This document shows, in pieces, positions 43,631 through 53,194 of a stretch of 64,000 nucleotides of DNA. Source of the DNA: Pseudomonas mendocina. GTDB lineage: Bacteria > Pseudomonadota > Gammaproteobacteria > Pseudomonadales > Pseudomonadaceae. The first letter of the stretch is position 1. Every line of letters starts with the position of its first letter. The stretch spans positions 2,542,001-2,606,000 of the forward strand of contig CP148074.1 in assembly GCA_037482215.1 (NCBI GenBank), read 5' to 3'. Made by a program: the position numbers and the translations under genes. The notes beneath the pieces are model-generated. The model was not told where the DNA came from. It searched no databases and saw only the letters and a list, made by a program, of their open reading frames with translations.

Positions 43631-43948
43631 ATGAAGCTCTCCGATGATTTTGATCCGCGCTGCCTGCGAACACGCAAGCCGGGAACTTGGCGCTATCGCC
43701 TGGCAACCCTACTGGCAGTGATCTTCATCATTTTTTCAATCATCTTGGTTCTGACCGGATCAATCAGCCTACTGAATCAACCCGTCGCCTTGCAGAGCCT
43801 GAACGAGGACCCAGGCACAGCCAGAGTCATGGTATTTGCAGGTTTTTTCCTATTCATTTTTGGGGCGCTCATCTGGCGACGGTGTCGCCGATCGCGTCGC
43901 ACCGACGGACTCAGTCTGTCCCCAGACCTGCTTAAACGGCGTGACTAA
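43631..43948 (+). CDS. Hypothetical two-helix membrane protein
   Basis: A 105-residue protein with a basic head (LRTRKPGTWRYR), a first transmembrane helix (LATLLAVIFIIFSIILVLTG), a short periplasmic loop, a second helix (VMVFAGFFLFIFGALIW) and a basic tail (RRCRRSRR). Ends are predicted inside. ATG 43631 follows GAGGAAA. Family unknown to me. Confidence 0.72.
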   Translation: MKLSDDFDPRCLRTRKPGTWRYRLATLLAVIFIIFSIILVLTGSISLLNQPVALQSLNEDPGTARVMVFAGFFLFIFGALIWRRCRRSRRTDGLSLSPDLLKRRD

Positions 43949-44032
43949 TCACCAATCGCGACACTAAGATAATCAGGATGCAGCACGAACCCCTCCGCCT
44001 TGGTTACACTAGTGGCATTCGCGGAGGTTCAG

Positions 44033-44590
44033 ATGCAAGACGACGATTTTTCCCTGTTCAAAGCCGAACTGCGCGGCATCAAGCCAATCAAGCATGACCG
44101 CGCAGACACCGGCAAACCCAAACCCAACAAGACACAGTTAGCGGCCTTGCGCCAAGCAGCGACTGTTGGGGTTAAAGAAATCAAGGTCGACGGCCTCTCC
44201 GACCAGTTCGTGATTGATGTTGACCCTGAAGACAGCCTGCATTGGGCCGCTAACGGTGTTCAAGAAGGTCAAATGCGCAAGCTTAAGCTTGGGCAGATAC
44301 CGTTTGAAGGCTCCCTTGATCTGCATGGCATGACCGTCGAAAAGGCCAGGGATACCTTGTGGGAGTTCATCGCCGAGGCCAACCGCCTTGAAGTGCGCTG
44401 CGTGCGCGTTACCCATGGCAAGGCGCAGCGCAAAAACGGCCGAGGCCCAATGATTAAGAGCCACGTCAACACATGGCTGCGTCAACACCCTCAGGTGCTG
44501 GGTTTCACCTCATGCCAGGCAAAACACGGCGGAACAGGCGCAGTCTATGTCATGCTCAAGCGCTTAATGATGGATGGCCGCGACGAATAA
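44033..44590 (+). CDS. Smr-domain protein
   Basis: A 185-residue protein with a flexible N-terminal part and a C-terminal Smr domain: SLDLHGMTVEKARDTL, then VTHGKAQRKNG and GTGAVYVMLKR. Smr domains nick DNA or cleave RNA; SmrB of E. coli acts on collided ribosomes. The order of motifs is standard for proteobacterial SmrA/SmrB. The ATG at 44033 follows GGAGG and is preferred to the in-frame GTG-type start at 44000. folE follows 85 bp later. Confidence 0.92.
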   Translation: MQDDDFSLFKAELRGIKPIKHDRADTGKPKPNKTQLAALRQAATVGVKEIKVDGLSDQFVIDVDPEDSLHWAANGVQEGQMRKLKLGQIPFEGSLDLHGMTVEKARDTLWEFIAEANRLEVRCVRVTHGKAQRKNGRGPMIKSHVNTWLRQHPQVLGFTSCQAKHGGTGAVYVMLKRLMMDGRDE

Positions 44591-44675
44591 CCGGATTATG
44601 CTGGCAAACGCTAAACTTGCCAGCATCCACCATGCGCCCTAACCTGCGCACTTTGAAATACCAACGAGATTGTCC

Positions 44676-45224
44676 ATGTCCCTGGAACAAAACTACACCG
44701 CCATCCTTGGTCAGCTTGGCGAGGACGTATCCCGCGAAGGCCTGCTGGATACCCCAAAACGCGCCGCCAAGGCTATGCAGTACTTGTGCCGTGGCTATCA
44801 GCAGACGCTGGAAGAAGTCGCAAATGGCGCGCTGTTCAGCTCTGACAACAGTGAAATGGTGCTGGTCAAGAACATCGAACTGTACTCGCTGTGTGAACAC
44901 CACCTGTTGCCGTTTATTGGCAAAGCGCATGTGGCGTACATTCCCGATGGCAAAGTCCTTGGCTTGTCAAAAGTAGCCCGCATCGTCGATATGTTTGCCC
45001 GCCGCCTGCAGATCCAAGAAAACCTGAGCCGCCAAATTGCCGAAGCCATCCAACAGGTTACTGGGGCGCTGGGCGTGGCCGTCGTTATCGAAGCACAGCA
45101 CATGTGCATGATGATGCGCGGTGTAGAAAAACAGAACTCCTCCATGGTCACCTCTGTGATGCTTGGCGAGTTCCGTGAAAACGCAGCGACTCGCAGCGAA
45201 TTCCTGAGTCTGATCAACAACTGA
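44676..45224 (+). CDS. folE: GTP cyclohydrolase I
   Basis: A 182-residue type IA cyclohydrolase that makes dihydroneopterin triphosphate from GTP for folate synthesis. The zinc ligands are visible in LCEHHLLPF (Cys73, His76) and Cys144 (QHMCMMMRG). The active centre is therefore intact, unlike type IB enzymes. The ATG at 44676 ([10 protein letters not shown]) is the family start. A 10-bp inverted repeat follows the stop. Confidence 0.95.
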   Translation: MSLEQNYTAILGQLGEDVSREGLLDTPKRAAKAMQYLCRGYQQTLEEVANGALFSSDNSEMVLVKNIELYSLCEHHLLPFIGKAHVAYIPDGKVLGLSKVARIVDMFARRLQIQENLSRQIAEAIQQVTGALGVAVVIEAQHMCMMMRGVEKQNSSMVTSVMLGEFRENAATRSEFLSLINN

Positions 45225-45564
45225 TCATTCAAACCGGTGCAATACCGGTTTGACCACCAGCTTTCATGCAGTGGGCTCAGAGGGATGGCGGATAACCGCC
45301 ACCCCATCACTCTTAACTACGATTTGTTGGCGGGAATCCACCGCCCCATCCCCATCAGAATCTTCCTAGCTAGGGCCAATGCGATACTGACCTGGCTGGC
45401 ACACTTTCTGCCTAAGATACGGTGTAACCGAAAGGAAACAGCGGTCCAAACCCCGCAGCCTTTATTCGGAAGTACCGCTATGTAACCAGACGAACGTAAC
45501 GGCATCACTGCACGATAAACCTAGAATGGTTACTGATTGTCCCTCCCATGGAATGGCGAGCACT
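45225..45564. other. Intergenic region between folE and mqo
   Basis: A 340-bp stretch. It opens with the perfect 10-bp inverted repeat TCAAACCGGT (45229-45238) / ACCGGTTTGA (45244-45253), a likely end of folE transcription without a T-run. The rest has a small GC-rich hairpin (GGCGG/CCGCC, about 45290-45302). No ORF has support; frames here are short and lack ribosome-binding sites. The 5' UTR of mqo probably lies in its last 100 bases. Confidence 0.6.
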
Positions 45565-47235
45565 ATGAAAAAACTATTATTGCCTTTGCTTTGCATCAGT
45601 CTGATCGGTTGTTCGAAACAACCCGATGCAGACAAAACCGTTGATGCCGTCTTAATTGGCGGCGGCATCATGAGTGCTACCTTAGGCACCTATCTGAATG
45701 AGCTGGAACCAGCGTGGAATATTGAGGTTTACGAGCGACTGGATAAAGTTGCCGATGAAAGCTCAAACCCATGGAACAACGCAGGCACTGGTCACTCTGC
45801 ATTTGCCGAGCTGAACTACACCACTGAGCAGGCTGACGGCAGCATCGACATCAGCAAAGCCGTTGCTATTAATGAGTCTTTCGAGATTTCTAAGCAATTC
45901 TGGGCCTATCAGGTCGAACGAGACGTCCTACGCAAGCCTTCCTCTTTCATCAACCATACGCCCCACATGAGTTTTGTCTGGGGTGATGACAACATCAACT
46001 TCCTCAGAAAGCGCCATGCTGCCCTGCAGCACAGCACATTATTCCGTGGGATGGAGTACTCGGAAGATCCTCAGCAGATCAAGCAGTGGGTACCACTGAT
46101 GATGGAAGGCCGCGACCCAGCGCAGAAAATCGCAGCAACGCGAATGGCGATCGGCACGGATGTCAATTTCGGCGAAATTACACGCCAACTGTTTGGCTCG
46201 TTAAGCCAAAAAGAGACGTTCAAGCTCAACTTGCGTCACGAAGTACGTGATATCAAACGTAACGATGACGGCACATGGACTGTGGTTGTAGCCGATCTCA
46301 ACAACGGTGAGGCAGAAAAAGCCATCAAGACCAAGTTTGTCTTTATCGGTGCAGGCGGTGCAGCACTTAAGCTGTTACAGAAAACCGGAATCAAAGAAGC
46401 CGAGGGTTATGCTGGCTTCCCAGTAGGTGGATCATTCTTGGCCACCAGCAATCCTGATATCGTCTCGAAACACTTGGCCAAGGTCTATGGCAAAGCTTCG
46501 GTAGGTTCTCCGCCGATGTCAGTACCGCATCTTGATACCCGCGTCATTGACGGTAAGAAAGTGCTGCTGTTCGGACCATTCGCTACCTTTTCTACCAAGT
46601 TCCTGAAGAATGGTTCGCTGCTGGATATGTTCAGCGCCCTGACCACCCATAACATCAGTCCGATGATCAGTGCTGGTATCGACAACATCCCACTGAGTAC
46701 CTATCTCATCAGCCAGCTGATGCTCAACGATGATGATCGCATGGCTTCACTGCGCGAGTACTTCCCAGAAGCACAAGCACAGGACTGGCGACTCGTTCAG
46801 GCCGGTCAGCGCGTGCAGGTAATCAAAAAAGACCCCAAACTTGGAGGGGTTTTGCAGTTTGGTACTGAGGTCGTGAGCGCAGAGGACGGCAGCGTAGCTG
46901 CACTGTTGGGCGCCTCTCCCGGCGCATCAACCGCTGCGCCAATCATGCTTTCTGTGCTGGAGCGTGCATTTAAGGATAAGGTGCAAACACCGCAGTGGCA
47001 GGCCAAGCTGAAAGAGATCATTCCAACGTATGGCCAAAAACTTAACGGTAACCTAGAGCTGACTAATGCGACCCGTGCTCGCACCAGCGAGCGTCTGGGC
47101 CTGCCATTTGTCGAGGTTCTTCCAGAAAAACAGCCTGCACCAGCCCCTGATGCATCGTTACAGGATCAAGCAGAACTCAACACGCCAGCCACTAGCTCTA
47201 CTCAACCCGAGCGCACTAATAATACTGCTCTCTGA
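45565..47235 (+). CDS. mqo: Malate:quinone oxidoreductase, lipoprotein type
   Basis: A 556-residue FAD enzyme that oxidises malate and reduces quinone. It has the FAD motif [16 protein letters not shown], then [18 protein letters not shown] and the C-terminal [13 protein letters not shown]. It begins [19 protein letters not shown], a lipoprotein signal with lipobox LIGC, so it would be tethered in the periplasm. A Pro/Ala/Gln-rich tail (about 30 residues) extends beyond the usual end. The start at 45565 is chosen because it gives a clean signal; an ATG at 45553 is possible. A terminator follows. Confidence 0.93.
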   Translation: MKKLLLPLLCISLIGCSKQPDADKTVDAVLIGGGIMSATLGTYLNELEPAWNIEVYERLDKVADESSNPWNNAGTGHSAFAELNYTTEQADGSIDISKAVAINESFEISKQFWAYQVERDVLRKPSSFINHTPHMSFVWGDDNINFLRKRHAALQHSTLFRGMEYSEDPQQIKQWVPLMMEGRDPAQKIAATRMAIGTDVNFGEITRQLFGSLSQKETFKLNLRHEVRDIKRNDDGTWTVVVADLNNGEAEKAIKTKFVFIGAGGAALKLLQKTGIKEAEGYAGFPVGGSFLATSNPDIVSKHLAKVYGKASVGSPPMSVPHLDTRVIDGKKVLLFGPFATFSTKFLKNGSLLDMFSALTTHNISPMISAGIDNIPLSTYLISQLMLNDDDRMASLREYFPEAQAQDWRLVQAGQRVQVIKKDPKLGGVLQFGTEVVSAEDGSVAALLGASPGASTAAPIMLSVLERAFKDKVQTPQWQAKLKEIIPTYGQKLNGNLELTNATRARTSERLGLPFVEVLPEKQPAPAPDASLQDQAELNTPATSSTQPERTNNTAL

Positions 47236-47250
47236 TCCCCTCTATTCAAG

Positions 47251-47268
47251 GCTGCCCTAAGGGGCAGC
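47251..47268. terminator. Hairpin terminator after mqo
   Basis: GCTGCCC (47251-47257) pairs with GGGCAGC (47262-47268), followed by TTTG. It also faces the convergent DUF3820 gene. Confidence 0.75.
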
Positions 47269-47281
47269 TTTGATTATCCAG

Positions 47282-47515
47282 CTAGTTTTTGAGCGGCTCT
47301 CTGGGCTTAGTTCTCAGAGGATCCAGTAAACCAGAAAGGCCATTGTGATCGATCTCCTGCATCAAGGCCAAAAGCCGACCGATTTCCCCTTTCGGGAAAC
47401 CTTCACGGGCAAACCAATTTAGGTAATGCCCTGGTAAGTCAGCCAGTAGGCGCCCCTTGTACTTACCAAACGGCATCTCACGGCTCACCAACAGCAACAG
47501 GTCTTCGGGTTTCAC
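47282..47515 (-). CDS. DUF3820 family protein
   Basis: A 77-residue small protein with the DUF3820 (QSregVF_b) pattern MPFGKYKGRLLADLPGHYLNWF, a conserved block around a PFGKYKG core. The C-terminal tail is polar and basic. Function is unsettled; in P. aeruginosa a member was called a quorum-sensing-regulated virulence factor. It is convergent with mqo. Confidence 0.88.
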   Translation of the reverse strand: MKPEDLLLLVSREMPFGKYKGRLLADLPGHYLNWFAREGFPKGEIGRLLALMQEIDHNGLSGLLDPLRTKPREPLKN

Positions 47516-47660
47516 TTAACTCGTCCTGAGCGCCTACAGCGCTTTAATCACATGCAGTAAATTATGCGTCTGCTCACACGGCCACACCAGCCTGCCCAGC
47601 TGCTCGTAACTCAGGTAAGCTGCCCCACCTTTTTCACTCCCTCGTCAAGGTTTCATCTGC

Positions 47661-48032
47661 ATGATTATTACCGCTCTGCGCAAAGGCCTCGGTCAGCTGA
47701 TCATTTTCATCGACTGGATTACCCGCCCGAGTAAAACCAAGCGCTCAGCCTCCGCTCAGGCCGAAGTCGATCAAGCTGCCCGTGAACTGACCCTGTACCA
47801 GTTTCATGCTTGCCCTTTTTGCATTAAGACTCGCCGAACATTGCATCGACTGAACGTGCCTGTCGCTCTGCGCGACGCCAAAGGAGATGCTCAGGCTCGT
47901 AAAGAACTAGAAGAACAAGGCGGAAAGATTCAAGTACCTTGTCTACGTATAGAGAAAGAAGGTCAGGTTACTTGGATGTATGAATCCAAAGCCATCATCG
48001 CCTATTTAAACGAGCGATTTGCTACCGCTTAA
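47661..48032 (+). CDS. Glutaredoxin-like protein with N-terminal membrane segment
   Basis: A 123-residue protein with a hydrophobic N-terminus (LGQLIIFIDWITRP), a charged linker, then a glutaredoxin/GST_N-like fold with CPFCIKTRR as the redox centre and VPCLRIEKEGQVTWMYESKAIIAYL. It would be a membrane-associated thiol-disulfide protein. ATG 47661 has no clear ribosome-binding site. A strong terminator follows the stop. Confidence 0.88.
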   Translation: MIITALRKGLGQLIIFIDWITRPSKTKRSASAQAEVDQAARELTLYQFHACPFCIKTRRTLHRLNVPVALRDAKGDAQARKELEEQGGKIQVPCLRIEKEGQVTWMYESKAIIAYLNERFATA

Positions 48033-48038
48033 ACTGTA

Positions 48039-48062
48039 TGGGGCCGCCTATTGGCGGCCCCA
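48039..48062. terminator. Bidirectional terminator
   Basis: TGGGGCCGCC (48039-48048) pairs perfectly with GGCGGCCCCA (48053-48062) around TATT. It lies between the glutaredoxin gene (plus) and the cupredoxin gene (minus). Confidence 0.85.
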
Positions 48063-48067
48063 TAGCA

Positions 48068-48568
48068 TCATTGGGCTGTGACGCTGATCTTGCCCACCAT
48101 TCCAGACTGATAGTGCCCCGCAATCAGGCAAGCGAAATCAAACTCGCCTACCCGGTTAAACGTCCACACCACCTCGCCTCGCTCACCTGGCGCAACATGG
48201 GCCATTCCTGTTTCGCCATGCAGCATGCCTTTGCCTTTCACAACATCGTCGGCGAATTTGTCCAGCAGTGCTTTTTCACCCAAAACAAACTCATGCTGAA
48301 CCTGCCCATCATTCGGAAGAACAAACCGTATGGTTTCTCCCTGTTTGATCGCTATGTGGTCAGGGCTAAATCGCATACGATCATCCATCTTGATCTCGAT
48401 CGTCCGCTCCACCTTTTCTGTATCACCTGCCATTCCCCATGCCTTTTGCACAGGCACACCTGCATTCATCACCATTTGATGATGGGGCTGCTGGCCTTCA
48501 TCGGCCGCAGCGACACTGACCAAACCAAGGGACAAAGCAACAGTAACAACGCACGATTTAAAAAACAT
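48068..48568 (-). CDS. Periplasmic cupredoxin-domain protein
   Basis: A 166-residue exported copper protein with a signal peptide (SCVVTVALSLGLVSVAAADE) and a C-terminal cupredoxin domain. The likely copper ligands are His in VQHEFVLGE and the Cys/His/Met group in FDFACLIAGHYQSGMVG. A Met/His-rich segment (MLHGETGMAHVAPG) may bind Cu(I). ATG 48568 follows AAGGATG. The next gene upstream on the same strand is CopL-like, so the pair suggests copper handling. Confidence 0.86.
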   Translation of the reverse strand: MFFKSCVVTVALSLGLVSVAAADEGQQPHHQMVMNAGVPVQKAWGMAGDTEKVERTIEIKMDDRMRFSPDHIAIKQGETIRFVLPNDGQVQHEFVLGEKALLDKFADDVVKGKGMLHGETGMAHVAPGERGEVVWTFNRVGEFDFACLIAGHYQSGMVGKISVTAQ

Positions 48569-48650
48569 ATAAACATCCTTGAATAAGCACTCTGGCAATG
48601 CCCACACCTAAACAGGCGTAAGTCGCCACCACATAAGTAGGTTAAAAGAC

Positions 48651-49010
48651 TTAAACAAAGGAAAACTTAGGCGGCTTATCAGCTGGGTCCAACACCACAC
48701 TAAAAAAACTGTGCCCAGTGGTTGCAAATGGCTTGGCGCTGGCAGCCGGAATACTCGCCTCCCTTAAAGAGTTGAAGGCAACGCCACCGGGGCAGATCAG
48801 AGTGCATGAACAGTGGCTAGTGTGATGTTGAATGCTATCAACCTGCCTCTCACACACTGGCATTTGCTCCGTTTCGTTCATGACGTGCCCTGCATGTGTC
48901 TTGCTCACCGCAAAGCCTTCATTGCAGTCGAGCACACGCCCCCCTGCCACACTTTGCAGTGACAATACGAACAGCATCAAAGGGATGAGTAACAGACGAG
49001 TCAGAGGCAT
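48651..49010 (-). CDS. CopL/DUF2946-like copper-associated protein
   Basis: A 119-residue exported protein (hydrophobic start LLLIPLMLFVLSLQSVAGG) rich in Cys and His in the middle (VCERQVDSIQHHTSHCSCT), ending in KPPKFSFV like the DUF2946 family. Such proteins accompany copper-resistance genes. The ATG at 49010 is chosen because the signal fits; a TTG at 49034 is possible and neither has a good ribosome-binding site. The cupredoxin gene lies 82 bp downstream. Confidence 0.65.
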   Translation of the reverse strand: MPLTRLLLIPLMLFVLSLQSVAGGRVLDCNEGFAVSKTHAGHVMNETEQMPVCERQVDSIQHHTSHCSCTLICPGGVAFNSLREASIPAASAKPFATTGHSFFSVVLDPADKPPKFSFV

Positions 49011-49115
49011 ATGAGGAAAAGGCAGAACTAACAAACTGACTAAAACACGAGTGGAGCGTGTTGTCTACAGATGGGTATGTGCAAGGTCAACCTAAGCTGG
49101 CTATGATCTGAGTCC

Positions 49116-49517
49116 ATGAATCAGCCGATCCTCATACGCCAACCTTGCCCACCCGGTGCCTGCGATTGCAGGCGTGAGTCGTTAGCTGACCAGCCCGTAA
49201 CCCTCCAGCGAATCCTGTTGCTGACGCGATCTGAGGAAAAGCGTCTACTGGAACGCCTCGAGAATCTGGAAAGCCTGGAGCATCTATACCGTATGCAACA
49301 GCGTATGGAAGAGCAGCTTGGTATTCGTATGACCATTGAACCCGGCTTCAATGAAGTCCGTAGCATGCGCGGAATACAGATTCAGATTGCTGAGCAAATT
49401 GGTCTTTGCCGAAAAACACGCCAGTCCATCCCGGCTGCTATTCGCCGCAGCTTGGAAAAACGACCAGAGATAGCCTACAACCTGCTGAACTCACACGATC
49501 TTCTGCGTGACACCTGA
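49116..49517 (+). CDS. Hypothetical protein with N-terminal CPPGACDC motif
   Basis: A 133-residue soluble protein. It opens with CPPGACDCRRE, a compact Cys motif, followed by a long helical, charged coiled-coil-like region (LLTRSEEKRLLERLENLESL) and a basic C-terminal part. Similar small proteins exist in pseudomonads, but their function is unknown to me. It is convergent with the phosphate transporter gene, and its stop lies inside the terminator stem. Confidence 0.7.
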   Translation: MNQPILIRQPCPPGACDCRRESLADQPVTLQRILLLTRSEEKRLLERLENLESLEHLYRMQQRMEEQLGIRMTIEPGFNEVRSMRGIQIQIAEQIGLCRKTRQSIPAAIRRSLEKRPEIAYNLLNSHDLLRDT

Positions 49518-49542
49518 ACCAGAGCGACCTCTGGTTCAGGTG
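49511..49542. terminator. Bidirectional terminator overlapping a stop codon
   Basis: CACCTGAACCAGAG (49511-49524) pairs perfectly with CTCTGGTTCAGGTG (49529-49542). The upstream arm contains the stop codon of the CPPGACDC gene. Confidence 0.8.
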
Positions 49543-49549
49543 CCCTTGA

Positions 49550-51025
49550 TTAACGCAGGAACAGGAATGTAACGGCCAAGTACAGCCCAGCGGCCAACGT
49601 CATCGCGACAGGCAACGTCAGCGCCCAGGCCAGCAGAATATTGCGCACAGTCCCAGATTGCAGGCCACTGCGGTTGGCGACCATTGTCCCAGCTACGCCC
49701 GACGACAATACATGGGTAGTCGACACCGGCAGACTGAATACGTTAGCCATGCCAATCGCCACTGCCGCCGTCACCTGGGCGCTCATGCCTTGGGCGTATG
49801 TCATGCCGCCACGGCCGATTTTTTCACCCACAGTCAGCACAACGCGTTTCCAGCCCACCATAGTCCCCAGACCCAGCGAAAGCGCTACGGCCAACACAAC
49901 CCAGAACGGCACATATTCGGTCGTCGAAGTCAGGTCTTTGCGCAGCTTTTCCAAATCACTCTTTTCACGATCAGGCAGCACGTCGAGCTTAGACACTTTG
50001 CGTGCTGCATCGTCTAGGCAGAGTAAATAACGGCGCATTTCCACGCGTTGGGCTGGTGGAATATCCTCATAACTGTGCACTCCGTTAAGGATAGTTAGCA
50101 GCGATGCTAGGGTTGCTTCGGTCTGCTGAGGGTCACAGTGGAACTGCTTAGGCAGATCAGACCCGTTACCCTTGCCCAGAGCCAAGTATTCGGACAACGG
50201 CTCGCTATTGCGGTGGTAAAAATCACCCAGGTGTACAGCGGCGTCACGGGTGCGGGAGATTTCGTAGCCTGTAGCTTCAAGATCCACAGCAAAGTGAGCA
50301 GGCACGATACCAATCAGCACCAGCATGATCAGGCCAATACCCTTTTGTCCGTCATTGGAGCCATGGACGAAACTCACCGCCATGGCTGAGGTCACCAGCA
50401 CCATGCGATTCCAGAACGGCGGATGTTTCTTGCCCTTCTCTTCAATACGCTGGACCGGCGAACTGTGCATAGTCGACAGCGGCTTCCACAACTTCAGCGC
50501 GATGAGCAATAACGCAGCTACAGCAAAGCCTGCCAGCGGCGAAAACAGCAAAGACATACCGATGTCTGCAGCCTTCTGCCAGTTGACCCCCTCTGCGGCG
50601 GATATATCAGTGATCAGCGCATTGGCCAGCCCCACCCCAAGGATCGAACCGATCAATGTGTGCGAGCTGGAAGCTGGAATGCCAAAAAACCAGGTCCCGA
50701 GGTTCCACAAAATCGCCGCTGCTAGCAGAGAGAAGACCATCACCAGCCCCTGGCCAGTGTTCACGTTAATCAGCAAATCGACCGGTAGCAGGTGAACAAT
50801 CGCATAGGCTACGCCTACACCACCTAGCAGAACCCCCAGAAAGTTGAACACCCCGGAGCAGAAAACTGCCAGGTTTGGTGTCATGGCTTTCGTGTAGATA
50901 ACGGTTGCTACGGCGTTGGCAGTGTCGTGAAAACCGTTGATGAACTCGAATGCGAGTACAAACGTGACTGCAACGACCAAGCTGACAATCAGCCAGGCAT
51001 CCATAGTGGAAAAAAGGGAGAGCAT
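49550..51025 (-). CDS. Low-affinity inorganic phosphate transporter (Pit family)
   Basis: A 491-residue inner-membrane transporter with the two Pit signatures, GFHDTANAVATVIYTKAM near the N-terminus and a second duplicated segment GTMVGWKR/SVTAAVA-like near the C-terminus. A large central cytoplasmic region (about residues 200-360) separates them. It moves metal-phosphate with protons. ATG 51025 is used; a second ATG at 51004 is possible. It stands alone between two terminators. Confidence 0.92.
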   Translation of the reverse strand: MLSLFSTMDAWLIVSLVVAVTFVLAFEFINGFHDTANAVATVIYTKAMTPNLAVFCSGVFNFLGVLLGGVGVAYAIVHLLPVDLLINVNTGQGLVMVFSLLAAAILWNLGTWFFGIPASSSHTLIGSILGVGLANALITDISAAEGVNWQKAADIGMSLLFSPLAGFAVAALLLIALKLWKPLSTMHSSPVQRIEEKGKKHPPFWNRMVLVTSAMAVSFVHGSNDGQKGIGLIMLVLIGIVPAHFAVDLEATGYEISRTRDAAVHLGDFYHRNSEPLSEYLALGKGNGSDLPKQFHCDPQQTEATLASLLTILNGVHSYEDIPPAQRVEMRRYLLCLDDAARKVSKLDVLPDREKSDLEKLRKDLTSTTEYVPFWVVLAVALSLGLGTMVGWKRVVLTVGEKIGRGGMTYAQGMSAQVTAAVAIGMANVFSLPVSTTHVLSSGVAGTMVANRSGLQSGTVRNILLAWALTLPVAMTLAAGLYLAVTFLFLR

Positions 51026-51213
51026 GCAAAAGCACTCGGTATTAGGGGGCGCGCATTGTCACAAAATATTGCCCCAAAATCAGCCAAATCGTCATCAACA
51101 TGATGTTCGACAGTCCTAAAATCGACGGAATGCCACGATTTTAAGGGCCTGCGGCAACTATTAATTTTTTTGATCACGCAGCAGTCTGGCAGAAAAAACC
51201 GCTAAATGATGGC

Positions 51214-53154
51214 TCATTGCCCCTTCCTAGCAAGCAACTGTGTTGCCCCCTGGTGCTTCTGGCAGTACCAAAACACGCGACTGACACCCCGGGTGATGGC
51301 CACATACGCCAGGCGCAAACTTTCGTCCTTCATCGCCTGGTCATAACTGTTGGAAAAAAAACCGCTGCAGGCATATAACGCATTTCGCAACGGGTGAGGC
51401 ACTGGCGGCATGCAGTCATCCAGAATGATAGCGACTTCAGCCTGCAACCCCTTTGCACGATGGATGGTGTAGGCCTTAACGGGCAACTTCTTATCTAACT
51501 GTTCAGTGATGGCCTTCAATGGCTCGTTTCTGCGGGCAAGGATTAATACGGCGGTGCGCTCGCGCTTGCGCTGTCCGGCATACTCACATTGTCGTTGTAT
51601 CTGACTGAGCAAATCTGGCATCTGTTTGCGTAGGTCAAAACCCTGGATCAGCTTGACCCCGTGCTCTCCTGCCTCCGTCGCTCGATTGGCCGAACTGCCC
51701 TTGGCCTGCTTACTACTGACAGGCTGTAACACCTTTTCAGCGTCGCGGATGATGGGCTCGATGCTCCGATAATTCGTCGCCAGCATGAGAACGCTACTGC
51801 GCTTCCCTCGTCCTTTACAGGGGAAGTGCCGATCAAAATCCATGAACAGTTCGGGTGAGCTGCCGCGCCAGCCATAAATTGACTGCCAATCATCGCCAAT
51901 GGCCATCAGACTTACGCGCTCCCCCTGCTCGCTGGCAAAGCGCTGAACGGCCTGAAGCCATTGAACAATCTGCGGCGAAATATCTTGAAATTCGTCAATC
52001 AGCAAGTGACAAAAAGGCTGAATAAGCGCTGATTCAAGGGTCGCCTCGCCTTGTTTCAAACGCTCGGTGAGTTGCTGAAAAGCACCACTGAAGGTCATCA
52101 AACCCTGCTCATGCAGAGTTTGTTGAAAGGCGCGCCAGAACATAGTCAGCGCCTCAGCAAAATGGCGTTCCGGCTCAGGGCAATTAAGCTTTTGCAGCGG
52201 GAGCTTGACGATATCCAAACCTATACTTTCGGCAAAACCACCTTGAGCATAAAAAGCCTCATACAAGGGAACCGCAGAAAACTCGCCGCTCATTCTGAAC
52301 AGCCCCATGGGTGCCTTGGCAGCATGGGTCTTGTTAGGCTCCCCAAGCAGTCGGTGTACAAGTTCGCGAAAGCGTGGCTGCTCGTTGTAACAGCACTGAT
52401 AGACCTGTTTAAGAATGCGTTGCTGGCCAGGGCGCAGGCGCGAGCCAAGCAATGGATTATCCGGCTCAGCCTGATCGCTGCGGCGCTCGTCCAGTTGTTC
52501 AAACCAGTTACAACTTCCCAGCATCCCCTTTGCCATAACAGCCATTGCTGAGTGAAAAGTCCGCACCATCAGTTGCGCCTGTGCTGGAGAGACCTCACAG
52601 GCAAAATAGCTCGACACCTGCGAGAGCTGTTCACGCAACTCACTACACGAGGCGTTGGTAAATGAAATAATGGTCATCTGCTCAGGTCGTACAGACATGT
52701 GCGCGAGCATGAACATGACCCGAAGGATCAGTGTGGTTGACTTGCCCGAACCAGCACCGGCGAACACCCTGGTCAGTGGCTGCGGACTGACGATCATCGC
52801 CCACTGCTCTGCAGAAGGTGGCGCAAGCACCCCTGCCTTCACAGCATTTGCTACTTGTTCCTGCATGGTTTTAACCGATGCAGCGGTAATAGTGAGCGGC
52901 GTAGAGCTGTATATGCCAGAGGCTTTGCCCACGTTTTTGGGACCGGCAGCACTCGCCTTAGGGGATTTAACAGGCACTTTGCCTGGTTTACGGGTTCTGC
53001 CCTTCTTGCTCTGTTGCTTCGCTGGAGCAAGACGTGCCGCATTAGCCTTGCGCTCAGCCCGCAGGTAAGCCGTAGTGTTGGGAAAGTAGCGCGCCAGAAC
53101 ATCAGCTAGTAATTGCTTGTAGCGCTGTACAGCAGAGGGCATTCGACGACCCAT
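51214..53154 (-). CDS. UvrD/Rep-type ATP-dependent DNA helicase
   Basis: A 646-residue superfamily 1 helicase with Walker A GAGSGKST, motif II DEFQD, motif III GDDWQSIYGWRG, and a C-terminal TIHRAKGLQAEVAIIL / LAYVAITRG. The N-terminal 90 residues are Lys/Arg/Ala-rich and disordered, with no known domain. It is shorter than UvrD or RecB and lacks a nuclease. It would unwind DNA 3' to 5'. It is monocistronic. The start may be ATG 53154 or four codons later; neither has a good ribosome-binding site. Confidence 0.88.
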   Translation of the reverse strand: MGRRMPSAVQRYKQLLADVLARYFPNTTAYLRAERKANAARLAPAKQQSKKGRTRKPGKVPVKSPKASAAGPKNVGKASGIYSSTPLTITAASVKTMQEQVANAVKAGVLAPPSAEQWAMIVSPQPLTRVFAGAGSGKSTTLILRVMFMLAHMSVRPEQMTIISFTNASCSELREQLSQVSSYFACEVSPAQAQLMVRTFHSAMAVMAKGMLGSCNWFEQLDERRSDQAEPDNPLLGSRLRPGQQRILKQVYQCCYNEQPRFRELVHRLLGEPNKTHAAKAPMGLFRMSGEFSAVPLYEAFYAQGGFAESIGLDIVKLPLQKLNCPEPERHFAEALTMFWRAFQQTLHEQGLMTFSGAFQQLTERLKQGEATLESALIQPFCHLLIDEFQDISPQIVQWLQAVQRFASEQGERVSLMAIGDDWQSIYGWRGSSPELFMDFDRHFPCKGRGKRSSVLMLATNYRSIEPIIRDAEKVLQPVSSKQAKGSSANRATEAGEHGVKLIQGFDLRKQMPDLLSQIQRQCEYAGQRKRERTAVLILARRNEPLKAITEQLDKKLPVKAYTIHRAKGLQAEVAIILDDCMPPVPHPLRNALYACSGFFSNSYDQAMKDESLRLAYVAITRGVSRVFWYCQKHQGATQLLARKGQ

Positions 53155-53194
53155 AAACTTAATAGATCGTTGAATGATAAGCCTTTTTTAGCTC

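Noticed and set aside
47066..47260. 64-codon frame within the end of mqo
   Set aside because: It is a shifted frame inside the coding region of mqo.
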